Source: B16-G9 sp964400655 (GTDB taxonomy: Bacteria; Bacteroidota; Bacteroidia; Bacteroidales; F082). From it: DNA of 14,277 bases. Of the stretch, positions 7,505-13,992 are shown piece by piece. The first letter of the stretch is position 1. Each line of letters starts with the position of its first letter. The notes under the pieces were generated by a model, which did not search any database, was not told where the DNA came from, and saw only the letters and a list, made by a program, of their open reading frames with translations. The stretch lies in contig CAYNVN010000154.1 of NCBI GenBank assembly GCA_964400655.1, positions 1-14,277 on the forward strand. Reading direction: 5' to 3'. The translations under genes and the position numbers were made by a program.

Positions 7505-8536
7505 ATGCGCAAACTATTCACAAATCTGTTTTTTACACTTAACCTTACCGTTGCTTTTATGCTGCTTGCAGCCTATGTTGCGCCTTTTGTAAACCCCAAC
7601 GAAATAAACCTGCCGGCATTTTTCGGCATCGGATTTCCGTTGTTTTTTTACGCCAACCTCTTTTTTGTTGTTTTCTGGCTCATATTCAAACGACGGTATG
7701 TGTGGCTGTCGCTGGCATTGCTGCTATTGGGTTACCCCTTTATCAGTCGTCATATACAGCTTTTTCCCGAGCGCACAACCCAAACCAAAAAGGGCATAAA
7801 AGTTTTAAGTTATAACGTAAGAACCTTTAATCAGCTGGGAAGCAAAAACAAAAAATCAACAGCCGAAAAAATAGAAAAACTCATTAGAGAGGAAAACCCC
7901 GACATTGTATGCCTTCAGGAGGCCGGAAACAAAAAACATACCGACAGGCTTTTACAACTCAACATGAAATCGTACGGTAAAGACCATAACATTATTTACA
8001 CCCGCTACAAGGTTATAAAACAAGGCAATATCATCGATAAAAGCGACAATAAATTCGGTTTGTATCTCGATCTGTTAATTAACGGCGACACGGTAAGGCT
8101 GATGAACATCCAGCTGCTTTCTTACAGCGTATCCCGCGAAATAGAAGCATACGACAAAACGGCAAATGTAAACAGGAAACGGTTTTTCTTTTCCATTGCT
8201 TCAAAGCTTAACAGCGGCTTCACCAAAAGGGTTAGCGAAACCCAAACCCTGAAAAACGAACTGGCCAAATCGCCCTGGCCGCTAATTGTTTGCGGCGATT
8301 TTAACGACCCGCCCGCATCATACACCTATCAGCAAATTATTTCAACAGGTTTACAAGACGCTTTTACCGAAAGCGGCAACGGATACGGAAATACCTATAA
8401 CTGGTCGTTTCCCAAGGTAAGAATAGATTATATTTTATCATCAGGTCACTTTGAAGCATACAACTATAAGGTACTGCATGTCAATTACTCCGACCACATG
8501 CCCGTGGAAGCACTATTAATTCCTGAAAATAAGTAG
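7505..8536 (+). CDS. Membrane-anchored endonuclease/exonuclease/phosphatase (EEP) family protein
   Basis: The protein has 343 residues. Three hydrophobic helices (about 8-30, 38-60, 66-82) anchor an EEP-fold hydrolase domain (about 98-342). This fold includes metal-dependent phosphodiesterases, nucleases and sphingomyelinases. Visible active-site positions are N104 (SYNVR), E139 (CLQEAG), D265 and N267 (CGDFND), D308 (VRIDYI) and the D330-H331 pair (SDHMP). The histidine usual after the central strand (N-x-H-L) is replaced by Q203 in MNIQLL. With three helices and a type-neutral topology, the catalytic domain could face either side of the inner membrane; families with this layout are often thought to act on extracytoplasmic lipid or sugar phosphates, but the substrate is unknown. 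Four nucleotides separate it from the peroxidase gene. I recall this gene behind the rhomboid pair in many Bacteroidota. Confidence 0.85.
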   Translation: MRKLFTNLFFTLNLTVAFMLLAAYVAPFVNPNEINLPAFFGIGFPLFFYANLFFVVFWLIFKRRYVWLSLALLLLGYPFISRHIQLFPERTTQTKKGIKVLSYNVRTFNQLGSKNKKSTAEKIEKLIREENPDIVCLQEAGNKKHTDRLLQLNMKSYGKDHNIIYTRYKVIKQGNIIDKSDNKFGLYLDLLINGDTVRLMNIQLLSYSVSREIEAYDKTANVNRKRFFFSIASKLNSGFTKRVSETQTLKNELAKSPWPLIVCGDFNDPPASYTYQQIISTGLQDAFTESGNGYGNTYNWSFPKVRIDYILSSGHFEAYNYKVLHVNYSDHMPVEALLIPENK

Positions 8537-8540
8537 CATT

Positions 8541-9080
8541 ATGAAAACGATTGTCACCATTTTTTTCAGCCTCTTTTTGGCAGCAACCTACGGTCAGGGT
8601 TTTTACGATTACACGGTTAAAGACATTGACGGAAACGATTTTCCGCTGTCGCAATTAAAAGGCAAAATGGTGTTGGTGGTAAATGTTGCCTCAAAATGCG
8701 GGTTTACACCGCAATACGAAGGGCTTGAAACTTTGTACAAAAAATATAAGGATTCGGGATTTGTCATCATAGGATTTCCATCCAACGATTTTAAACATCA
8801 GGAGCCGGGAAGCAACGGTGAGATCAAGAACTTCTGCACCACCACCTACGGAGTCACTTTTCCGATGATGGCCAAAATACATGTAAAAGGCGACAGCATC
8901 AGTCCGCTCTACCGCTGGTTAACCGACAAAGAGCTTAACGGAAAATTAAGTTCAAAAGTAAAATGGAACTTTCAAAAATATCTTATCAGCCGCGACGGCA
9001 CCCTTGAGAAAGTTTTCAGCCCGTGGACAAAACCCGACAACAAAAAAATCATTGAACTAATTGAAAGGAAAGAGCAATGA
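8541..9080 (+). CDS. Exported glutathione peroxidase-like thiol peroxidase
   Basis: A 179-residue thiol peroxidase of the GPx family that reduces hydrogen and organic hydroperoxides. An N-terminal signal peptide (residues 1-18, ending AATYG before Q19) sends it to the periplasm, unlike the cytoplasmic E. coli BtuE. The catalytic set is complete: peroxidatic C53 in NVASKCGFTPQY (Cys, not selenocysteine), Q87 in HQEPG, W142 and N143 in KWNFQKYLI. C99 in NFCTTTYGVTFP matches the resolving cysteine of yeast Gpx3, so it is probably a two-cysteine enzyme recycled by a thioredoxin-like reductant rather than glutathione. The often conserved FPCNQF is FPSNDF here. Its stop codon overlaps the start of the next gene by four nucleotides (ATGA), implying coupled translation. 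Confidence 0.93.
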   Translation: MKTIVTIFFSLFLAATYGQGFYDYTVKDIDGNDFPLSQLKGKMVLVVNVASKCGFTPQYEGLETLYKKYKDSGFVIIGFPSNDFKHQEPGSNGEIKNFCTTTYGVTFPMMAKIHVKGDSISPLYRWLTDKELNGKLSSKVKWNFQKYLISRDGTLEKVFSPWTKPDNKKIIELIERKEQ

Positions 9081-9466
9081 AAAAAACAGGCTTCTACATA
9101 ACAACTTTGGCGGTAAGCCTGGGGCTGTTCCTTATGTTCGGTTTCCTGCCAACCGACTGCACTTCCGCCGGCAATAGCGGTTGTACCGTTGCCGGAACCA
9201 CGGATGTTCATAAACCGATACAGGATTGTTCATTCAACGGGTTGCCGTTGCACGGAAAGGTGCAATTTGTGGAATCTTTCCCCGATATTAAGATACAATA
9301 TGTGGAATCGTTTCCCGACTTAAAGGTAAAATTCGTGGAATCGTTTCCCGATGAGTGCGGCGAATGGCAAATCGTGGAGTCATTCCCCGATATAAAAGTT
9401 CAGGTGGTAACGTCGTTTCCCGATATAAAAGTAAAAGTTGTGGAATCGTTTCCCGGATTACCCTGA
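9077..9466 (+). CDS. Exported SFP-repeat protein, likely 7(1) septoil-knot family
   Basis: A 129-residue protein with an N-terminal hydrophobic signal (about 6-24) and a Cys-containing segment (C28, C36, C51). Then come six repeats built on V-x-SFP-D, with the SFP serines at 67, 78, 89, 102, 113 and 124. The spacing is 11, 11, 13, 11, 11; the 13 comes from the CGEW insertion holding C94. Each unit alternates a short beta strand (KVQFV, KIQYV, KVKFV) with the SFPD turn. This repeat pattern, the CGEW interruption and the preceding NGLPLHGKV match what I remember of the small septoil-knot domain, whose chain forms a seven-crossing torus knot. Family assignment is from memory. C28 does not fit a standard lipobox (PTDC), so I read it as secreted rather than lipidated. 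It overlaps the peroxidase gene and is last in the run. Confidence 0.7.
   Translation: MKKTGFYITTLAVSLGLFLMFGFLPTDCTSAGNSGCTVAGTTDVHKPIQDCSFNGLPLHGKVQFVESFPDIKIQYVESFPDLKVKFVESFPDECGEWQIVESFPDIKVQVVTSFPDIKVKVVESFPGLP
9257..9460 (+). repeat. Coding tandem repeat (about 33 bp unit)
   Basis: GTGGAATCGTTTCCCGA-like units recur at about 33-bp spacing, with one interval of 39 bp. They encode the V-E-S-F-P-D repeats of the preceding entry. Codon-level variation among copies (TCT, TCG, TCA; TTC, TTT) shows they are old rather than freshly duplicated. Confidence 0.85.
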
Positions 9467-9525
9467 AACAAAAAACGCACATTCCGTATCGTTCATTATC
9501 TTTAATAAACACCGGAACATGCGTT
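9467..9525 (-). terminator. Terminator between convergent operons
   Basis: AACGCACATTCCG (9474-9486) pairs with CGGAACATGCGTT (9513-9525), an 11-of-13 bp stem with a 26-nt loop. Read on the minus strand the stem is followed by TTTTTT and another T-rich stretch, so it best serves the biotin-carrier/mmdA transcript. The plus-strand side lacks a good T run, so it would stop the mutL operon less efficiently. Confidence 0.55.
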
Positions 9526-9546
9526 CTGTCGTTAAAAAACAATTGA

Positions 9547-9888
9547 TTACTCAAGCTCTATTAACAGCTGATTTTTTGTAACGATATCACCTTTTTTAAC
9601 ATAAACTTTTTTTACAACACCGTCCATGGGAGCCACCACTTCGTTTACCATTTTCATGGCTTCCAACGACAGCAGTTTATCCATTTCCGTTACTTTTTTT
9701 CCTTTTTTAGTGAATACTTCAACAATGGTACCCGGAATAAAAGCAAGAATTTTTTTCGGGTCTTTGGGCTGATACTTAACCCTGTCCCTAAACTTTCTGG
9801 TCAATGTGGTTTTATACCCCACGTCATCCACTTTAAGAATAACATATTTGGGGGATGCCACTTTTTTATTGTTTTCCTTTTTAGCCAT
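9547..9888 (-). CDS. Biotin carboxyl carrier protein of methylmalonyl-CoA carboxyltransferase/decarboxylase
   Basis: A 113-residue biotinyl/lipoyl-domain protein that carries CO2 on biotin between active sites. The biotinylation site is K79 in LSLEAMKMVNEVVAP, and the hammerhead fold spans about 46-113, ending LIELE. The N-terminal part is Lys-rich (MAKKENNKK) with a short KYVILKVDD strand region. The usual Pro-Met-Pro-Gly turn is ILAFIPGTI. It lies 12 nt downstream of mmdA on the same strand and is the last gene before the terminator. It must be loaded by biotin protein ligase encoded elsewhere. It could also serve a propionyl-CoA carboxylase with a separate biotin carboxylase. Confidence 0.9.
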   Translation of the reverse strand: MAKKENNKKVASPKYVILKVDDVGYKTTLTRKFRDRVKYQPKDPKKILAFIPGTIVEVFTKKGKKVTEMDKLLSLEAMKMVNEVVAPMDGVVKKVYVKKGDIVTKNQLLIELE

Positions 9889-9900
9889 AACGTTCGGTTT

Positions 9901-11472
9901 TTAAAATGGAGGAATACCATGTTTCTTTTGGGGCAAACGAACATCCTTTTCGGCAGAAATCTCCAGAGCATGAATTAACATCTTACGGGTTTCATTGGGT
10001 TCGATAACCGCATCAATATAACCGTAAGCGGCAGCCACATAAGGGTTGGCAAATTTTTCCTTATACTCTTCCACCTTTTCCTGACGAACCTTATCGGGAT
10101 CTTTGGCATTGGCAATCTCTTTACGGAAAATAATATTGGCAGCGCCTTCGGGCCCCATAACGGCAATTTCGGCCGTTGGCCAGGCAAAAACAAAATCGGC
10201 ACGTAAATGGTGCGAACACATGGCAATGTAACCGCCGCCGTAAGCCTTACGCAATATAAGTGTAATTTTCGGCACGGTAGCCTCCGAATAAGCATAAAGC
10301 ACCTTTGCGCCGTGACGAATAACACCGGCATGTTCCTGGTCAACGCCGGGCAGGTATCCGGGAAGGTCAACCAGCGTAACCAGCGGAATGTTAAAAGCAT
10401 CGCAATAGCGGATAAACCGTGCCGCTTTATCGGATGAGTCAACATCCAGCACACCGGCAAGTACCAGCGGCTGATTGGCAACAAAGCCAACGGTTTCGCC
10501 GTTCATACGTCCGAAACCAATAACCATGTTACGGGCAAACAGCTCCATAATCTCCATAAAGCCCGAGTCGTCGGTAAGCGAGCGGATAACATCTCTTACA
10601 TCATAGGGTTCGCGCGGGTCTTCCGAAATAATGGAATCAATTTTATACTGACGGGTTTTGGGTGATTTTTTGGGGAAACGTTCGGCTTTGCGGGTATTAT
10701 TCCACGGAATATAACTTGCCAGTGTTTTTATCTGACTAAAACACTGTTCTTCGCTTTCGGCATAAAAATGTGCATTACCGGTGGTTTCGCAGTGTACGCG
10801 TGCACCACCCAGTTCCTCCATGGAGATATCCTCACCCAAAACCGATTTAATAACTTCGGGCCCGGTGATAAACATTTTTGAGATTTTATCGACCACAAAA
10901 ACAAAGTCGGTAAGCGCCGGCGAATAGACGGCACCTCCGGCACACGGTCCGAGGATAACCGAAATTTGCGGAATAACTCCCGATGCCAGTGTATTTCTGA
11001 AAAATATTTCGCCATATCCGGCCAGCGAGTTAACACCTTCCTGAATACGGGCTCCACCCGAATCGTTGATACCAATCAAAGGCACTTTCAATTTCAGGGC
11101 ATGATCCATAATTTTGGTAATCTTCTTGGCATGCATCCATCCAAGCGATCCGCCTGCCACGGTAAAATCCTGCGCATAAATACAAACAGGATGTCCGCTA
11201 AGGGTTCCGGTACCGGTAATTACACCATCGCCGGGAAGATATTTTTTATCCATATCGAAATCTTTTGCCGCGTGTTCAACAAAAAGATCATATTCATGGA
11301 ATGACTTGGGATCGAGTAAAGCAATAATACGCTCGCGGGCGGTTAACTTACCCACGGCTTTTTGTTTTTCGATGGCTTTATCGCCACCCCCTTTTAATGC
11401 GTGTCGCATACGCATTTTAAGGTCGTTGGTTTTTTCTTTAAGACCCATATTTATTTCATTTTCAGGTTTCAT
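9901..11472 (-). CDS. mmdA: Methylmalonyl-CoA carboxyltransferase/decarboxylase alpha subunit
   Basis: A 523-residue crotonase-fold carboxyltransferase. The family transfers the carboxyl group between methylmalonyl-CoA (or propionyl-CoA) and carrier biotin. Both duplicated domains are present. Oxyanion-hole and CoA-site motifs are GGARIQEGVNSLAGYGE (139-155) and GPCAGGAVYSPAL (175-187) in the first half. DLPGYLPGVDQEHAG, RKAYGGGYIAMCSH and AVMGPEGAANI lie in the second. The start at 11472 gives MKPENEINMGLKEK; an alternative ATG at residue 9 is possible. The sodium-pump beta and gamma subunits of a full decarboxylase are not adjacent. The protein may therefore work as a transcarboxylase, a PCC beta subunit, or with partners elsewhere. 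It has its own promoter and a structured leader. Confidence 0.92.
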   Translation of the reverse strand: MKPENEINMGLKEKTNDLKMRMRHALKGGGDKAIEKQKAVGKLTARERIIALLDPKSFHEYDLFVEHAAKDFDMDKKYLPGDGVITGTGTLSGHPVCIYAQDFTVAGGSLGWMHAKKITKIMDHALKLKVPLIGINDSGGARIQEGVNSLAGYGEIFFRNTLASGVIPQISVILGPCAGGAVYSPALTDFVFVVDKISKMFITGPEVIKSVLGEDISMEELGGARVHCETTGNAHFYAESEEQCFSQIKTLASYIPWNNTRKAERFPKKSPKTRQYKIDSIISEDPREPYDVRDVIRSLTDDSGFMEIMELFARNMVIGFGRMNGETVGFVANQPLVLAGVLDVDSSDKAARFIRYCDAFNIPLVTLVDLPGYLPGVDQEHAGVIRHGAKVLYAYSEATVPKITLILRKAYGGGYIAMCSHHLRADFVFAWPTAEIAVMGPEGAANIIFRKEIANAKDPDKVRQEKVEEYKEKFANPYVAAAYGYIDAVIEPNETRKMLIHALEISAEKDVRLPQKKHGIPPF

Positions 11473-11527
11473 AAAAAAAGAGATAAGTCATTTTAGCAAC
11501 ATGCTACTTTTATCAATAACTTATCTC
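11473..11527 (-). promoter_or_regulatory. 5' leader hairpin with U7 tract abutting the mmdA start
   Basis: On the transcript strand GAGATAAGT (11527-11519) pairs perfectly with ACTTATCTC (11488-11480). A second hairpin TAGCA-TGT-TGCTA (11506-11494) sits inside the loop. The outer stem is followed directly by seven T (11479-11473) and then the ATG. The predicted transcription start is at or within a few nucleotides of the base of the stem. The layout resembles an attenuator or a 5'-terminal protective hairpin; which is unknown. Confidence 0.5.
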
Positions 11528-11534
11528 ACAAATG

Positions 11535-11564
11535 CAAATGTAATGTAAAAAGATAAACAGACAA
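11535..11564 (-). promoter_or_regulatory. Bacteroidota-type promoter of mmdA
   Basis: Read on the minus strand, TTG (11564-11562) is followed after 19 nt by TACATTTG (11542-11535). Both boxes and the spacing match the TTTG / TAnnTTTG consensus of the phylum. The start would be near 11527-11530, giving a leader of about 55 nt. It separates mmdA and the carrier gene from the sulfatase upstream. Confidence 0.65.
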
Positions 11565-11653
11565 GACTTTTTTTACAACTATCTTAATAAGCCGGTTACA
11601 GCATTCTTTTGGCCGGTAACTTTAAAGTTGTTCTGCAAAGGTTTGCATTAAAG

Positions 11654-13192
11654 TTATTCAGCGGGCAACGAATCGCCCAGTTGCTTTATTTTAAACCGGT
11701 CGTTGGCTGCCGGCAAATGTTCGCGCTTCATAATCATTTTGATATTTTCAACAACATCAGGATATTTTTCCGCCACGTTGTTTTCTTCTTTTATATCATT
11801 TTCCAGATTATACAATTCAATTTCCATATTTCCTTTAAAAATATTTTTTCTGATACCTTTCCATTTTCCCAGGCGTACAGCCTGCTGGCCCTGATAGCTT
11901 GGAAATTCCCAATATAAAAACCGGTGCTCTTTTTGTTTCTCACCCAACAGCACGGGTTCAAAACTAATTCCGTCAATATCCTTCGGCGGGTCAACTTGTG
12001 CGATATCACACAAGGTAGGCATTATATCGTAAAAAGCCGAAATATGTCCGGTTTGCGTTCCCGGTTTGATATGCCCCGGCCAGCTTACAATCATCGGGAT
12101 ACGAATACCTCCCTCGTATGTAAATCCTTTGGTTCTGCCATAGCCATCCTGAAACGGTTTTGAGCTTTCAAAAAAATCGAAATCAACACCTCCGGCATAG
12201 GTAGGTCCGTTATCACTGGTAAAAAAGATGATGGTATTATCGTAAATACCTAACTCTTTCAGGTTCTTTATCAAATCGCCAAGCTGAAAATCAAGGTAAC
12301 CGATCATGGCGGCATAAGTAGCCCTCGGGTAACGGTTGGGGAAATATCCGTGTTTTCCCAAATAGGGTTCCTCGTCACCGAATTTGTTTCTGTATTTTTC
12401 CACCCAATCGGCAGGAGCCTGCAACGGAACATGAGGTAACGGAGAGGCATAATAGATAAAAAACGGCTTATCTCTGTTGGCTTTCATAAATGCTATCGCC
12501 TTTTCATGTATCTTTTCGGGAGCATAATCCTGCTGGAAAAATTTATCGTAGCTTCTCTCGTCGTAAGGGTCTGCACCGGCATCAAGCTTTGTGGAAGGGG
12601 AAATGATTTTATTGTTGAGGGTATCTTTTTTATCATTTTCCCACAAATGCGGCGGAAAATAGTTATGTGCCTGCCTCTGACAATTATAACCGTAAAAATA
12701 GTCGAACCCCTGTTTTTGAGGCACACCTCCGGTACCGGGTGCACCTAAACCCCATTTTCCGAAAATGGCCGTTGAATATCCTGCATTCTTTAACAGTCCG
12801 GCAATGGTAACCGTATTACCGGGAATGGGCCGCTGACCTTCAAGTCCGGGGTCTTTGCAGGCTTTTTCGTAGTTCCAAACATCACCCCTTTCTGCCCACT
12901 CGTCGTTACCTCTTATGTATGCGTGGCCGGCATGCTTACCGGTGAGCAAAATACAACGGGCAGGCGCACAAACAGGTGCTCCCGAATAGTGTTGGGTAAA
13001 CTTAATACCGTTGGCGGCAAGGGCATCGATATTGGGGGTTTCTATTTTTTGCTGACCATAAACTCCGGTTTCGCCATAACCGAGATCATCAGCAAGAAAA
13101 AAGATAATATTGGGAAGCGGCGGCTCTTTTTTTACATTTTGACATCCTAAAAAAGAAAACACCAAAAAGAGCGGAAGTAATATTTTTTTCAT
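11654..13192 (-). CDS. Type I (formylglycine) sulfatase, predicted lipoprotein
   Basis: This 512-residue arylsulfatase-family enzyme removes sulfate esters, probably from a sulfated glycan or small aryl/sugar sulfate. Residues 1-17 (MKKILLPLFLVFSFLGC) are a lipoprotein signal with C17 as the lipidated residue. Metal ligands D35-D36 lie in LADDLGYGE. The activation motif is CAPAR at 75-79, where C75 would be oxidised to formylglycine by an anaerobic-type or FGE maturase encoded elsewhere. K146 in GKWGLG replaces the common GKWHLG form. PLPHVPLQAP and TSDNGPTYAGG supply further His, Asp and Asn ligands. The C-terminal LYNLENDIKEENNVAEKYPDV is typical of the family. It lies 30 nt after the sirtuin gene, with no SusC/SusD or glycoside hydrolase nearby, so the substrate cannot be inferred. 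Confidence 0.93.
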   Translation of the reverse strand: MKKILLPLFLVFSFLGCQNVKKEPPLPNIIFFLADDLGYGETGVYGQQKIETPNIDALAANGIKFTQHYSGAPVCAPARCILLTGKHAGHAYIRGNDEWAERGDVWNYEKACKDPGLEGQRPIPGNTVTIAGLLKNAGYSTAIFGKWGLGAPGTGGVPQKQGFDYFYGYNCQRQAHNYFPPHLWENDKKDTLNNKIISPSTKLDAGADPYDERSYDKFFQQDYAPEKIHEKAIAFMKANRDKPFFIYYASPLPHVPLQAPADWVEKYRNKFGDEEPYLGKHGYFPNRYPRATYAAMIGYLDFQLGDLIKNLKELGIYDNTIIFFTSDNGPTYAGGVDFDFFESSKPFQDGYGRTKGFTYEGGIRIPMIVSWPGHIKPGTQTGHISAFYDIMPTLCDIAQVDPPKDIDGISFEPVLLGEKQKEHRFLYWEFPSYQGQQAVRLGKWKGIRKNIFKGNMEIELYNLENDIKEENNVAEKYPDVVENIKMIMKREHLPAANDRFKIKQLGDSLPAE

Positions 13193-13222
13193 AAAACACT
13201 TTTTATTCCGAAAACCGGATGA

Positions 13223-13963
13223 TCAGATATTTAACAATAAAGACAACCGCTCCATAATTTCGGTGGCTTTACCTTTTAAGAAAAGGTCGGTAATTTGAAA
13301 GGTGTAATTGGAAGGCTCGATGTTGATTTCAATAATTTTTGCTCCGTTGTTTTTAGCGACAACCGGTATTTGACTTGCAGGCATTATTTCGCCGGTTGTT
13401 CCTATAACCAAAAAAACATCCGCCTTTTCGGCTGCCTCAAGCGACTTACTATATGCTTCCTGCGGAATCCCTTCACCGAAAAAGATAAAATCGGGTTTAA
13501 CCAGTCCGCCGCACACATCGCATGTAACGGGCAGTTTTTCGAAATCAATATCCTGCATAACAAACTTTTTACCGCATTTGGTACAGACCAGTTCTCTGGA
13601 ATTGCCGTGAAATTCGTAAACCTCCCTGCTTCCTGCCTCCTGATGTAAGTTATCGATATTTTGGGTAATGATATTTTTCAGCAACCCCTTCTGCTCCATC
13701 AGTGCCAGCACTTTGTGCGCCCTGTTGGGTTTTGCTTTTCCGAAAAAGTCGTAAAATATTTCTTTAATAACCCTCCACGACTCAAGAGGATTGGAATGAA
13801 AATATCCGATATCAAGCACAACGGGATCGTATTTACTCCACAATCCGGTGGCTCCTCTGAACGGCGGAATACCGCTTTCAACCGAGATGCCGGCTCCCGT
13901 AAAAGCCGTTGTATAATTTGATTGTTTTAACAAATCAGCCGCCTGACGAAAAGATGAATCCAT
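13223..13963 (-). CDS. cobB: NAD-dependent protein deacylase, Sir2 family
   Basis: A 246-residue cytoplasmic sirtuin that removes acyl groups from lysines using NAD. Key positions: NAD loop TGAGISVESGIPPFRG (22-37), TQNIDNLH (100-107), catalytic H119 in YEFHGN, zinc cysteines C127/C130 and C148/C151, KPDFIFFGEGIP, GTTGEIMPAS and EINIEP. The Y-x-x-R pair typical of desuccinylase-type CobB is incomplete (Y71 present, F74 where Arg would be), so deacetylase-like specificity is more likely. The frame stays open to a TTG at 13987, but that codon lies inside the -7 promoter box. I therefore start at the ATG at 13963, giving MDSSFRQAADLL. The sulfatase follows after 30 nt and may share the transcript. 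Confidence 0.93.
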   Translation of the reverse strand: MDSSFRQAADLLKQSNYTTAFTGAGISVESGIPPFRGATGLWSKYDPVVLDIGYFHSNPLESWRVIKEIFYDFFGKAKPNRAHKVLALMEQKGLLKNIITQNIDNLHQEAGSREVYEFHGNSRELVCTKCGKKFVMQDIDFEKLPVTCDVCGGLVKPDFIFFGEGIPQEAYSKSLEAAEKADVFLVIGTTGEIMPASQIPVVAKNNGAKIIEINIEPSNYTFQITDLFLKGKATEIMERLSLLLNI

Positions 13964-13984
13964 AATTACCAAAGTTTGTTTACC

Positions 13985-13992
13985 CAAAGATA
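13985..13992 (-). promoter_or_regulatory. -7 box of the sirtuin promoter
   Basis: Read on the minus strand, 13992-13985 is TATCTTTG, a perfect TAnnTTTG match, 21 nt before the ATG at 13963. The -33 region has only a weak TTTA. It rules out the upstream in-frame TTG as a start, because that codon would not be transcribed. Confidence 0.5.

Noticed and set aside
9257..9460. Regularly spaced DNA repeats resembling a short CRISPR array
   Set aside because: The unit is in frame with a complete ORF, the spacers are not unique, they encode the same beta-strand pattern, and no cas genes are present.
9355..9546. Overlapping ORFs on both strands within and after the SFP-repeat gene
   Set aside because: They are shadows of the repeat coding sequence and terminator, with Arg/Thr-rich low-complexity translations.
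11590..11629. Possible terminator of the sulfatase (repeated GCCGGT words and the palindrome AACTTTAAAGTT)
   Set aside because: The GCCGGT copies are direct, not inverted. The palindrome has no loop and no T run on the correct side.
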